From the NCBI GenBank assembly GCA_964625855.1, contig CAZVFC010000018.1, forward strand, positions 1 through 64,000: a stretch of 64,000 nt of DNA. The letters are read 5' to 3'. Shown piece by piece: positions 42,793 to 54,958 of this stretch (the first letter of the stretch is position 1; each line of letters opens with the position of its first letter). This DNA comes from JAPLUA01 sp964625855 (GTDB taxonomy: Bacteria; Verrucomicrobiota; Verrucomicrobiia; Limisphaerales; UBA8199). A program made the translations under genes and the position numbers. The notes below the pieces were generated by a model. The model made no database searches. It had not been told where the DNA came from and worked only from the letters and a program-made list of their open reading frames with translations.

Positions 42793-44237
42793 GGCTTTGC
42801 CTCGACGGCGGAGAGATCAACCGTGGCAGCAGCATAGGCCGCGACCGCGCGCGGGCGATAGAACCGGACGGCCAGTCCTAACACATTCACCAGAAACAAC
42901 AGGTGGCCGATCCCGAGCAGCAGGTCACCCAGCGTGCTCACCCGCAGAAAATGCAAGGTGGACTTCGCCACGGACATGAATGCGATGTTCGGATCGAGCA
43001 TCCGGCGGGCTTCGACGATGCCGGCGACGGTCAGCGGCCCAACCGACAGCAGCACTCCCAGCAACGCCATCCAGAAATGCGCGCGGACCAGCCGGGGTGC
43101 GGGAAATTCGGACTGGGTGAGCCAGGGCAGAATGGCATAAGCCGCGCCGAACATGACGAGGCAGAAAAAGCCGTATGTATTGAGGTGGGCCTGGGCCGCC
43201 GTCAGCCAGGTCAGCCCCACCGGATATTTGCCATCCACCATGGCGCAGGCAATCTTCATCAGCCACGCAAATACAAAGGCCAGGGTTCCAACGGCCACGA
43301 ATCGCAGGGGCGGGTTGGCTGCCAGGCTGGACCACTTGCCGCCCACGGTTCGGTGGATGTTCAGCACCACGGCCATCACGGGAACGAACATCAACACCGT
43401 GGCCACGGTGCTGAGCGCGGGCATCCAGGCCGGCAGCGGGGCGCTGTGGGCCACGCCGGTCCATCCGCTGAACAGAATCAGCATCCAGAACACCAGCAAG
43501 GCTAAATACCGGCTGTGCAGGTCATGGCCGGTGAGCTTGGGTATGAAATAGAAGACCGCCGCCAGGCCAACCAGAGAGAGCCACGTCCCCGCCAAATTGG
43601 CGTCATAGTATGCCCAGATCGCCATCTGGGCCGCACCGCGGACAGGGAAGGTCACGAGCAGAAGTTCGGCAGTCGAGTAGATCCACGGAAACCAGAACAG
43701 GGCGGCGAAGATGAACCATTGGGAGACGAAGACCTGCCGCTCGCGGCGCCGATGGAAGGTCAACACGCCGGAGAGCCCGATCAGCAGATAGCCGATTAGA
43801 AGCATCCACGCGGCGTATCCGGGCAGCTCAAGGGACTCGAAGCCCGTGCTGTCCCCGGCGAGAATTCCCAGGATGCCGAGCTTCACGCCGGCGTTCCATA
43901 GGAGGGTGCCGAGGACGACCACCCACGGCAGGGCCAGCGGCGTCCGCCCGAGGCGCGCCAGGAGCCAGAGGGCCACACCGAGCCCGGCCTGCAAGCAGAA
44001 GCCATAGACCAGGCAGGTGAGATACACCGGGCGGACGCGACCGTACGTCAGCCAAGCCGAGTCAGCAAGGAATCCCGGGGAATGAAACTTGATCGAGGCA
44101 ATGAGGGCGAAAGCGGACCCAAACAGCAGCCAGCACGCGCCGCAGAGAAACAACAGCAGCAGCGGCAAGCGGCAGGAAGCATCGCTGTTAGCGGGAGCAA
44201 TGGCTGGATGCGGCTGGGATGACCGTGTGTCGCTCAT
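42789..44237 (-). CDS. CcoN-like heme-copper-oxidase subunit I homologue lacking most metal ligands
   Basis: The 482-residue protein from ATG 44237 has about twelve transmembrane helices. It follows the CcoN frame of cbb3 oxidases: YGRVRPVYLTCLVYGF corresponds to the FGRLRPLHTNAVIF helix, FYFIPKLTGHDLHSRYLALL to YYFVPKQAERPVYSYRLS, and LTAAQAHLNTYGFF to the IGHVHSGALGWV helix. The family ligands are mostly gone. The low-spin haem His is Tyr72. The CuB His-containing YGHNAV is YYDANL (211-215). The PHH pair is VAHS (only His264 possible). The GHVH pair is AQAH (only His351). It therefore should not bind the haem-copper centre in the usual way. The longer frame upstream of 44237 is intergenic repeat sequence. 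Confidence 0.78.
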   Translation of the reverse strand: MSDTRSSQPHPAIAPANSDASCRLPLLLLFLCGACWLLFGSAFALIASIKFHSPGFLADSAWLTYGRVRPVYLTCLVYGFCLQAGLGVALWLLARLGRTPLALPWVVVLGTLLWNAGVKLGILGILAGDSTGFESLELPGYAAWMLLIGYLLIGLSGVLTFHRRRERQVFVSQWFIFAALFWFPWIYSTAELLLVTFPVRGAAQMAIWAYYDANLAGTWLSLVGLAAVFYFIPKLTGHDLHSRYLALLVFWMLILFSGWTGVAHSAPLPAWMPALSTVATVLMFVPVMAVVLNIHRTVGGKWSSLAANPPLRFVAVGTLAFVFAWLMKIACAMVDGKYPVGLTWLTAAQAHLNTYGFFCLVMFGAAYAILPWLTQSEFPAPRLVRAHFWMALLGVLLSVGPLTVAGIVEARRMLDPNIAFMSVAKSTLHFLRVSTLGDLLLGIGHLLFLVNVLGLAVRFYRPRAVAAYAAATVDLSAVEAKP

Positions 44238-44260
44238 CGCTGACGGCAGGGCGGTGGAAA

Positions 44261-44492
44261 CCCGAAAACCGAAATCCGAAGACCGAAGGAAGCCCGAAAC
44301 CCGAAGTCCGAAATGCGCCGCTGCGTCTGTGTGTTTGCAACTGAATCCTCTGAAACCTTGCGGCCTTGCAGTTCCGGTCCGAGGAGTGCCCGCAAACGCA
44401 GGCCACCCCACCCCCTCGAATTGGCGGCTTCGGTTTTCGGATTTCGGCCTTCCTTCGGCCTTCGGATTTCGGCCTTCGGATTTCGCACCCGG
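44261..44492. repeat. Inverted array of CCGAAA-type short repeats within the act operon
   Basis: 44261-44317 contains tandem units such as CCGAAATCCGAAGACCGAAG; 44429-44492 contains the reverse-complement form (CTTCGGTTTTCGGATTTCGG and similar). The two arrays can pair imperfectly across about 110 nt. They fill the only long gap of the operon, between the one-TM gene and the CcoN-like gene. Confidence 0.75.
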
Positions 44493-44521
44493 ATTCCACT
44501 GGAAACCTCGAGGGACCTCAT

Positions 44522-44896
44522 TTATTCGAACGGGCTGGGTGTCTCCGGCGCTTTGGGCGGGGCGGCAGTGGCTTTCTCGACGCGGGCGATCAGGTTGGAC
44601 CGGGCGGCGGCCGGATTCTGCCATTGGCGCAGCGACAACTTCATCGCCTCGGTGATCGGCAAACGGACGATTCCTTCACCCTGGTCCAGCCAGACGTAGG
44701 TGTTCAGTTCCTCGGCCTCGGCGGCGCGAAGTTCGGCCAGGGCCTTCTTGCGCACCGCGACACGGTCTTCGCCCAGCGGCGGCGGCTGGGTGTAATGCCG
44801 CATGGCCCAAACCAGCGCGGCGACGATGAGAAAGGAACCAAGTATGCCGGCCACATAAGCCAGCGTGGTCCTTTCCCGAACCGGTTCGGCACTCAT
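44522..44896 (-). CDS. Small one-TM protein of the ACIII operon
   Basis: The 124-residue protein has one membrane helix (LAYVAGILGSFLIVAALVWA). A periplasmic helical region follows (VRKKALAELRAAEAEELNTY) with the motif VWLDQGEGIVRLPITEAMKL, which I recognise as recurring next to ActF or oxidase subunit genes in several phyla, where the pattern is G-x-V-R-I/L-P-I-x-x-A-M. By position it could correspond to ActG of Rhodothermus ACIII, but the sequence is too short for a firm call. Its start overlaps the end of actF by four bases. Confidence 0.6.
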   Translation of the reverse strand: MSAEPVRERTTLAYVAGILGSFLIVAALVWAMRHYTQPPPLGEDRVAVRKKALAELRAAEAEELNTYVWLDQGEGIVRLPITEAMKLSLRQWQNPAAARSNLIARVEKATAAPPKAPETPSPFE

Positions 44897-46119
44897 CGGG
44901 CGCCTCCTCCGGGTGGCGCGGCTGCCTCGGGATAGAGTCCCATGGCCTCAGCCAGCCGCGGGTCCTTGATGGGGTAAGGCGAGTACCGATGCAGGTCCCG
45001 CAGGAATGCTTTGCTCAGCACGCCCCCCATCAGCGCGAGGCAACCGACATCCAACCAAATCCAGCGTAGTGCAAACCCGTCGGGGTGAAGCACGGGCATG
45101 ATGTTGAACGACAAATCAACATATTGCATCAGGCCAATCCAGGCGCAGAGCGGGAGCATGAAGCGGAAGACCAGTTTCACGTCAATGCGCAGCAGCGACA
45201 GGAAGGGGACCAGGAAATGACCAAACACCAGCACCAGCCCCACGGCGAACCAGGTGCCCTTTTCCCGCAGCACGTACCAGAACGTCTCCTCGGGCATATT
45301 GGCGTTCCAAATCACAAAATACTGGCTGAAGTGGATATAGGCCGAAAAGACGGTGAAGGCGAAGAGTAACGAACCAAGGAAATAATACTGCTCGTCGCCC
45401 ATGGTGTCCCGGATCATGCCCTGCCGGTCGAGTATCATCGCGATCACATAGGCTACGGCTAACCCCACCCAAGCGCACCCGGCGAAATAGTAAACACCAT
45501 ACATGCTGGAGAACCACTGATGTTGCAGCCCCTTCATCCACATGATCGCCGCGAGCGTGAGCGTGAACGCGAACGCGGCAATGCCCCAGGACGAGTGAAA
45601 GCGCATCCGGTACGTGCACCGGGCAGAGCCGTCCTCGTCCTGTTTCAGCGACCAGTAGCGCAGTCGGCTGGTCAGCAGCGCCCAAAGCCCCAGGCAGACC
45701 ACGGATGCCAGGTAAAAGCCCGGCCTCGTGAACAGCGGCCACTTCGCCGCCAACTCGTGATCATGGGCCGGGTCCAGGCTCATCCAGGGGTAGATCTTCG
45801 GCGCCAGCAAAGCGATGGGGATGAAGAACAGCGCCATCCACGGAAATGCCAGGCAAGCCAGGTGCTCGCAAAAGCGGCGGATTCCTACCGACCAGCTTGC
45901 GTCGAACAGGTGGTGCATCATCACCAGAAACGCGGCACCCAGCACCAGGCTCAGATACAGCATGAATACCAGGAGCCATGAATAGCCAAACTGCTTAGGA
46001 TTCAACACGCCGCCAAGCAGGCACAGCACCAGCCCTCCACCCATCAGCCAACCGGGTACCTTTCGCCACTTGTTGAAATCCAGGGCTCCGAGGTCGCCAG
46101 TATTCATTAGTGCGCTCAT
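44893..46119 (-). CDS. actF: ACIII quinol:cytochrome c oxidoreductase membrane subunit ActF
   Basis: The 408-residue membrane protein has about ten helices of the NrfD/PsrC-like fold: LLVFMLYLSLVLGAAFLVMM, then HHLFDASWSVGIRRFCEHL, WMALFFIPIALLAPKIYPWM and FHSSWGIAAFAFTLTLAAIM. MHHLFDASW and YFSAYIHFSQYFVIWNANMP-like text (AYIHFSQYFVIWNANMPEE) are typical of ActF. It contributes to the quinol-facing membrane domain with ActC. The gene is third from last of the recognised act set and starts four bases after actE ends. Confidence 0.9.
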   Translation of the reverse strand: MSALMNTGDLGALDFNKWRKVPGWLMGGGLVLCLLGGVLNPKQFGYSWLLVFMLYLSLVLGAAFLVMMHHLFDASWSVGIRRFCEHLACLAFPWMALFFIPIALLAPKIYPWMSLDPAHDHELAAKWPLFTRPGFYLASVVCLGLWALLTSRLRYWSLKQDEDGSARCTYRMRFHSSWGIAAFAFTLTLAAIMWMKGLQHQWFSSMYGVYYFAGCAWVGLAVAYVIAMILDRQGMIRDTMGDEQYYFLGSLLFAFTVFSAYIHFSQYFVIWNANMPEETFWYVLREKGTWFAVGLVLVFGHFLVPFLSLLRIDVKLVFRFMLPLCAWIGLMQYVDLSFNIMPVLHPDGFALRWIWLDVGCLALMGGVLSKAFLRDLHRYSPYPIKDPRLAEAMGLYPEAAAPPGGGAR

Positions 46120-46122
46120 AGG

Positions 46123-46770
46123 TTACTTCTTCAAGGTCCCGCGCAGTGCCTCAGGCACCTCGTCGAGCGAGCCGAGCCGGCTCAACTGAAGGGCACGCAG
46201 GTAGGCGATGGCCGCCCAGCGGTCCTGGATACCGAGATCGGCGGCGTAGCCTTGCATCAAACCTTTGCCATAGCTCACGGTGTTGAAGAGTTCTCCATCG
46301 GTCAGTTCCACAATGCGTTTGTCGTGCAGGTTGGCCACCACGGTCATCGCGCCGATACGATTGGGGACTCCTTTGCCGTCGCCCAGCTTGCTATGGCAGG
46401 CGGCACAAGTGATGTCGAACACGTGTTGGCCGCGCCGTAGGAGTTCATCGCTCACGGGCAGCGGATTGAGTTCCACGAAGTTCGTGGTGCCGGTGATGAG
46501 ACCGGTCGTGACCGGCGAGTCCTGCCAGGGATACACGGCCTTGTCGCCGACCTGGATGGGCTGGCTGCGCGCGATGGTGCCGGCGACCGGCAGCCGCGAA
46601 CTCATGCCATCGGCGAAGAACGCGTTTGCCGTTTCCGGCCGCAGCTTGGGCTGCCGTTCCATGTCCGGGAAAATGTACAACGGCGGTTTGCGGAAATGGC
46701 TGCCGCGGAAGCCGAGGACACCCACGGTGGCCAGCACGCAGACCGCAAAGATGGCAAGGAAGTAACGCAT
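46123..46770 (-). CDS. actE: ACIII monoheme cytochrome c subunit ActE
   Basis: The 215-residue protein has an N-terminal hydrophobic segment (FLAIFAVCVLATVGVLGF) that serves as signal or lipoprotein-like anchor. The cytochrome c domain carries CAACHSKLGDGKGVPNRIG (CxxCH), VVANLHDKRIVELTDGELFN and ISYGKG-like text NTVSYGKGLMQGYAADLG with the Met ligand. MERQPKLRPE and FFADGMSSRLPVAGTIAR before the haem are hallmarks of ActE. The product accepts electrons from the iron-sulfur and pentaheme subunits and passes them to downstream cytochromes. Confidence 0.92.
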   Translation of the reverse strand: MRYFLAIFAVCVLATVGVLGFRGSHFRKPPLYIFPDMERQPKLRPETANAFFADGMSSRLPVAGTIARSQPIQVGDKAVYPWQDSPVTTGLITGTTNFVELNPLPVSDELLRRGQHVFDITCAACHSKLGDGKGVPNRIGAMTVVANLHDKRIVELTDGELFNTVSYGKGLMQGYAADLGIQDRWAAIAYLRALQLSRLGSLDEVPEALRGTLKK

Positions 46771-47304
46771 TATTCCTCCACCAGTTCAATGTGCCGGCTG
46801 CCGGCGTCGGCCAGCAGCTTGCGGGTTGCCGCCTCGGAATACTTCGGATCGTCGCACTCGATCACGATATAGAACTTGTCATGGGTGGCCTGGGCAAAGC
46901 GCCGGTGCTTGAGCAACGGATGGTGCAGGCGCGGCAGCCGGTTCAGGAACAGCATGCCCAGCACGGCGCCAAAAGCCGCCAGGAGGATAGTCAGTTCGAA
47001 GCAAGGGATGAACGGGTAGAAGGGGCTGAACATGGGCTTGCCGCCGATGACAATCGGGTAGTCGTAAGCATTCATGTACCAGATCATCAGCATCCCGCTG
47101 GTGTAGCCGGTCGCCCCGCCGAGGAACGAGAACCAGCCCACGAGCGAGTTTCGAATGCCCATCGCGCCATCCATGCCGTGAACGGGAAACGGGGTAAAGA
47201 CATCCCAGCGCGTGAAAGCGGCATCGCGCACCGTCCGAGCCGCATGCAGGATGTCGGCCGCGGTGTCAAACTCCGCTATGAGGCCGTAGGCTTCCCCGGC
47301 GCTC

Positions 47305-47312
<8 letters not shown>
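46770..47312 (-). CDS. actD: ACIII subunit ActD (DUF3341)
   Basis: The 180-residue protein fits the DUF3341 pattern: GLIAEFDTAADILHAARTVR, TRWDVFTPFPVHGMDGAMGI, two membrane helices (WFSFLGGATGYTSGMLMIWY and CFELTILLAAFGAVLGML), PVIVGGKP-like YPIVIGGKPMFS, and HHPLLKHRRFAQATHDKFYI. It has no cofactor motif and is a structural membrane subunit in ACIII structures. Its start overlaps the actC stop by eight bases. Confidence 0.9.
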
Positions 47313-48737
<1,425 letters not shown>

Positions 48738-48741
<4 letters not shown>

Positions 48742-51700
48742 TTGTTGTGCCCTTCATGCAGCCGCTCCAGCGGGTTGCCGTGGTGTTTCTCGTATTCCTC
48801 CCAGGTGAGCGGCAGCGCATGGTAATCCGGCATGCGAGGATTAGGATTGCGCACCCGGGCCAGGTAGGTCGTGCGAGGGTTGGTTCCCAGGAAGTCGAGC
48901 AGCTTGTAGTTTCGTTGCTGGGTCTTGAGTTGGGAGACGCGGCTCTGCTCGTCGTTGAGGTTGCCGAAAGCGATTGCCTCGGCTGGACAGGCCTGCTGGC
49001 AGGCGGTCTTGAACGTCCCCTCCGGCACCGTAATATTCCCGCTGTCGCGGGCCTTGACCTTGGCCGCAATCTCCGCCTGCTGGATGCGCTGTGTGCAGTA
49101 GGTGCATTTCTCCATCACGCCGCGCATTCGGACTGTCACGTCAGGGTTCTTCACCAGCTTGAGCAACTCCCATTCTTCCGCCGGGCGAAGGCTGTATTCC
49201 TGATTCTTCAACCAAAGCAGCATGTCATAATTCCCATCCGTGCTGTGCGTCAGCGGAGTCGAGTAGAATGGCCCCTTAAGCTGGTCCAGCGGGCGCTTGT
49301 TGTAGTCGAAGAAATTGAACCGGCGAACCTTGTAGGGGCAGTTGTTGGAGCAATAGCGCGTCCCGACGCAGCGGTTATAGGTCATGACGTTGAGGCCCTC
49401 ATCGTCATGAGAAGTGGCATTGACGGGGCAGACATTCTCGCACGGAGCCGCCTCGCAATGCTGGCAGAGTACGGCCTGGAGGGCCACCTGCGGGTCCTCC
49501 GGCGGGCCGGCGTAATAGCGATCAATGCGCAGCCAGTGCATCTCACGGCTGCGGCTAACCTGGTCCTTGCCGACAATCGGAATGTTGTTCTCGCTCTGGC
49601 AGGCCAGGACGCAGGCCGAACAGCCCACGCAGGAATTGAGATCAATGGTCATGCCCCATTGATGCAGCCCGCGCTTCTTGGCCTGATCGAAGGGGTTGGG
49701 ATAGAGCGGCTTGCTGGTCGGCGGCGATTCAGGCCTCATCCCTTGGGCAAAGTCAGGGTGATCGAGATACTGCTCAAGATTTGCCTCGCGCACAGCCGGG
49801 CGGCCTTCCATTGACCAATGTTGCTGCACGGTGGCGACAGGGTGGAGCTTGCCTGTTGGCGCCAGGGACGCACCCGTGGCGCAATGCGGGGCCGCGCTCG
49901 TGCGCAAACGGTAAGCGTCATAGCCGACGCTGCTGCCCACCCGGCCGCTGCGTTGTCGTCCGTAACCGAGCGCCAGACCCAGCGTGTTGTCGGCCATGCC
50001 CGGTTGCAGCCAGGCCGGGCCAACCACTTCGCGCCCGCCCAGAACCACCTTCACCAGGGACGCTTGAGTCATGCCGCCACCTTTGGTTTGGTTGACCAAC
50101 CCCAACCGGGTGAAGGTCTTTGGGCTGAGCAGCACGAGGTTGTCCCACGCAACCTTGGTGATGGGCGCCGGCAACTCCTGCAGCCAGCCGTTGTTGTTGT
50201 AGCGGCCATCATCCACGCAATAGTCGCGATGGAACACCACTTCCAGCTCGCCCGCTTTTGCGGCTAACGCTTTGCCGGCCTGCACCGTGTCTATGCGTGC
50301 GGTCAATGCCTTGTCCGCTTGCACCGCTCGAGTTACCGCCGCCCAGTCGAACGCTACCCCGACCGCTTTGGCGGCCGAACCTTCCTGAAAGCCGTTGAAC
50401 AGGAAACGCTTCCACTCCTCCTCGCCGCCGCCGGACAACGCACGAAACGTCTCGCGCACGATGTCATAGGCGCTGCTCGGCTCCAACCCTCCCAGGCGCG
50501 CCAGCAACTCCAGTTCCGTCATACCTTGGAATAGCGGGGCCACCAACGGCTGGATCGGCACCAGCGAGCCGTCACTGCTCCGCGCGTCGCCCCACGACTC
50601 AAGATAATGGAGCAGCGGAATGCTCCAGTCGCTGAGCGCGCAAGTCTCGTCCTCATGGTAGCCGAGTCGGACGACGAGTTTGGCTTTGCGTTGGGTGGCG
50701 GCCCAGTTCAGTTCGGCGGGCGCATTGTAAACCGGGTTGCCGCCGAGCACCACCAGCGTGCCGACTTCTCCACGGTTGAGCGCCTGCGCAAGGTCGGCAA
50801 TGGTACCTTCCTGCGGCACGGGCGCTTCATGAATCTCCACGGTCCTGCCAACGCTGCCGAGAGCCGCATTCATGGCCTGGGCCAGCAGATGCACCGCCAG
50901 CGGTTGCCGCTGGCCGGCGAGTACGACACACTTGCCCGCGTGCGCCCGAAGGTCTTTCGCGCACTCGGAAATCCACTTCGCATCCACGCCCAAAGGTAGA
51001 ACAGGCGTCTCGCCTGTCCCGGACAGGCGAGACGCCTGTCCTACGTTGCCCAGCGCCGCCAGCGCCGCGGCGAGTTCTCCGCCGCCTTGCGGAATGACTT
51101 CCGCTGCCAGCGCCGCCGCCACCGGCAGCACCGCGCTCGGCGGCACGCGCAAGCGATGGTCGGCGTTTATGCCCGTGAGCGTCATGAGGCTCTCCACCAC
51201 GTAAAGGCGGTTGATCAGGTCCTCACCCTGCGCCTTGTCCGGCGACTCGATCTTGCGCCCGCGGGCGAAGTCGCGGATCAGCCGCTGCAAATCCTCTTCG
51301 GCGCCCAGGAAATCGCAGTCCAGCGCCACGATGCGTTTGGCCTGGTCCAGCCGGTAATAGGGCTTCACCGGCTTGCCGAAGGCAAGCGTGGCCGCCTCCC
51401 GGTGGATGTCGAAATCCACTGGCTCATAGACGAACCACCTGGCTTTGGGCAGGCGTTCGGAGATGAGCTTTTGCAGCCGCGCGCGCGAAGGCGACGCGCT
51501 GCGCTCCAGGAGAAGGCACAGGCCCTCGCCTTTGTTCTCCGCAAATTGCCGTGATAGTCCGCTTAGGAAGTCCAGCGCCACTGGCTGCGTCACGACCTTA
51601 CGCTCCTGTTTGAAATGCATCGCCCGGTCCGGGTCGTAGAGGTCCAGCACGGATGCCTGCGCGAACCGGTCGGTCGCACCGTTGCCGCTCGGGTGCTGTG

Positions 51701-52046
51701 CGTTGCCCTCGACCTTGATGGGCCGGCCCTCGGACGACTTGACGACCAGCGGGATCGCTCCGCCGCGCGTCGGCATGGCAGTCGCGTAATACTGCGGCAC
51801 GCCGTGCACGTAGCCCTCCGGCTGCTTGTTGAACGGCAGGATATTGGACACGGGCCGCCGACAACCCGTCAGCCCGACCCCCGCCAGGAGGAACGAGGCG
51901 GACATGATCTTCATGAAATGCCGCCGCGTCACCGGATCGGCAAGTTCGGTCGCCCCCGCCGGAAACTCGTTCTCCACCCACTGCCGGAACTCCGGCGTGT
52001 CCGCCAGTTCGTCCAGGCTGCGCCAGTAGTGCGGCCCAGCTTTCAT
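48738..52046 (-). CDS. actB: ACIII iron-sulfur subunit ActB (degenerate molybdopterin-oxidoreductase plus ferredoxin domains)
   Basis: The protein has 1102 residues from ATG 52046, beginning MKAGPHYWRSLDELADTPEF, the standard ActB N-terminus. A TAT motif RRHFMKIMSASFLLAG (41-56) and TGCRRP follow. Residues about 70-780 are the molybdopterin-oxidoreductase-like part without cofactor ligands. The C-terminal ferredoxin part (about 795-1050) has DLNSCVGCSACVLACQSENN, LCQHCEAAPCENVCPVNA, RCVGTRYCSNNCPYKVRRF, KCTYCTQRIQ and ACQQACPAEA, enough Cys for one 3Fe-4S and three 4Fe-4S clusters. Residues about 335-351 (SRLSGTGETPVLP region) derive from a palindromic repeat inserted in frame. The frame also extends upstream through an intergenic palindrome, which argues for the inner start. 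Confidence 0.93.
50996..51044. repeat. REP-like palindrome inserted in the actB coding sequence
   Basis: The arms ACAGGCGTCTCGCCTGTCC (51001-51019) and its exact reverse complement (51021-51039) surround a single base. GTAG/CTAC flanks extend the pairing with one mismatch. Its translation on the actB strand gives QASRLSGTGETPVLP, a peptide that recurs in many predicted proteins of this phylum because the same repeat family is spread through the genomes. Confidence 0.88.
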
Positions 52047-52060
52047 GTCTCCAGCCAGGC

Positions 52061-52142
52061 AGGGCGCGCAGTCCCCTGCGCGCCGTTCTGAGGTCACGAC
52101 AGTCTCTGCACCATCCGCGGCGCGCAGGGGACTGCGCGCCCT
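52061..52142. repeat. 25-bp-arm GC-rich inverted repeat between actA and actB
   Basis: The left arm 52061-52085 (AGGGCGCGCAGTCCCCTGCG and five more bases) is the exact reverse complement of 52118-52142, with a 32-nt loop. It falls between the actA stop and the actB start, so it is transcribed within the operon and could form a strong RNA hairpin. No T tract follows on the minus strand. Confidence 0.9.
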
Positions 52143-52171
52143 ACCTCGTGGTTCATGGGGATGGTTTAGGT

Positions 52172-52843
52172 TCATCGGTGGCAGGCGGAGCAGTTTTGCA
52201 GGGATTGCACTCCCCAGTCGTGCACGAACTTCTGTCCATTCTTCCGCTGCAATTCCGCCGCGGCCCTCGGGTTGTCGCTCCATTTCCAGCTCAAACCGGT
52301 GATCTTATCCAGCGGGCGCAGATTGGCCGCAGGATCACGATGGCAATCCAGGCAAAACGTCATGCTTAGCGGCTGTGCCTCATAGACCTCATCCATCGTA
52401 TTCACCTGGCCGTGGCATGACACGCAACTCACACCGCGGTTCACGTGGACCGAGTGGTTGAAATAGACATAATCCGGCACACGATGGATCTGGACCCAGG
52501 GAATGGGTCGGCCGCCAGGCTGGGCGCTCTCGCGGACCAAGGCCAGGCGCGGGTCGTCCTTGAGCACCTGGTTGTGGCAGTTCATGCAGGTCGAGCTGGT
52601 TGGGATGTTCGAGAACCAGGACTGCTCCACGCCATTATGACAATAGCGGCAATCAAGCCCCACCTGTTCTACGTGGGTGGCGTGGGAAAAAGCAACCGGC
52701 TGAATCGGCTGATAGCCAACACGCGAATACTTGGGCGTCAGGTAATACCACATTCCCGCCGTGAGCGCGCTGCCGACGAGCAGCAGGCCGATGATAATCA
52801 TCACCGGCAGTCGGTTGGTCCACTTTGGGAATATCGCCGACAT
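52172..52843 (-). CDS. actA: ACIII pentaheme cytochrome c subunit ActA
   Basis: The 223-residue protein has an N-terminal anchor (RLPVMIIIGLLLVGSALTAG). Five CxxCH motifs follow in order, CRYCH, CMNCH, CVSCH, CLDCH and CSACH, the number found in ActA. YQPIQPVAFSHATHVEQVGL, YVYFNHSVHVNRGVSC and WVQIHRVPDYVYF are conserved around the haems. It is the first gene of the respiratory operon, and about 440 nt of non-coding DNA precede it. ActA is exposed to the periplasm and relays electrons from ActB. Confidence 0.95.
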   Translation of the reverse strand: MSAIFPKWTNRLPVMIIIGLLLVGSALTAGMWYYLTPKYSRVGYQPIQPVAFSHATHVEQVGLDCRYCHNGVEQSWFSNIPTSSTCMNCHNQVLKDDPRLALVRESAQPGGRPIPWVQIHRVPDYVYFNHSVHVNRGVSCVSCHGQVNTMDEVYEAQPLSMTFCLDCHRDPAANLRPLDKITGLSWKWSDNPRAAAELQRKNGQKFVHDWGVQSLQNCSACHR

Positions 52844-53169
52844 TGCGCTATCTCGTAGTCAATCCACAGTCCATGAATACTTCCGAGTTCCGTCCGCAGC
52901 TGCACACTCTAAACCCGTGTGGGTGTGGCGCACTCGCGCCACCTGTCAATTGCCCTCTCAACTCCGACTCTTGACACTCCTGGGCGCCCGCCGCGCAGAA
53001 AAGCCAAGTTCAAATCGCAGGTTGAGTTTTGTTAGCGTAAATCTGTAGCCCGAAAGCCGGCACTGCGCAAGGGGCGAACGTGCGATTTCTTAATAAGGCC
53101 GTTCCTTGTGCCAGCTCTATTAGGCGGATTGAACGATCAAGTGAGCGAGAGCCTGCGGCCCAGAAGAAC
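52844..53169. other. Upstream region of the act operon, no gene
   Basis: About 330 bases between actA and the groEL terminator. It is AT-richer near 53030-53110 (TTGTTAGCGTAAATC, TTTCTTAATAAGG). I could not choose a promoter with confidence. Confidence 0.3.
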
Positions 53170-53195
53170 GCGAGGCCGGCATTAGCCGGCCTCGC
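53160..53195 (-). terminator. Hairpin terminator downstream of groEL
   Basis: Arms GCGAGGCCGGC (53170-53180) and GCCGGCCTCGC (53185-53195) form a perfect 11-bp stem with an ATTA loop. On the minus strand the stem is followed by TTCTTCTGGG, a moderately T-rich tract. It lies about 85 nt past the groEL stop and is the likely end of the groES-groEL transcript. Confidence 0.7.
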
Positions 53196-53279
53196 TTGAT
53201 CTGCCTCGGTCCTCCCGGAACCGCGGAGCGGTGCGAACGGCAGGATGCCCATCCTGCTCCGTCCACAACTGCAAAGGGC

Positions 53280-54920
<1,641 letters not shown>

Positions 54921-54958
54921 AGTATTTGTCTAGTCGTTAACTGTTGCGAATTGAGAGG

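Noticed and set aside
52047..52283. Longer actB reading frame starting at 52283 or 52175
   Set aside because: The extra residues are translated from the actA 3-prime end and from a GC-rich palindrome, while ActB homologues begin at MKAGPHYW-type sequence, so the start at 52046 is preferred.
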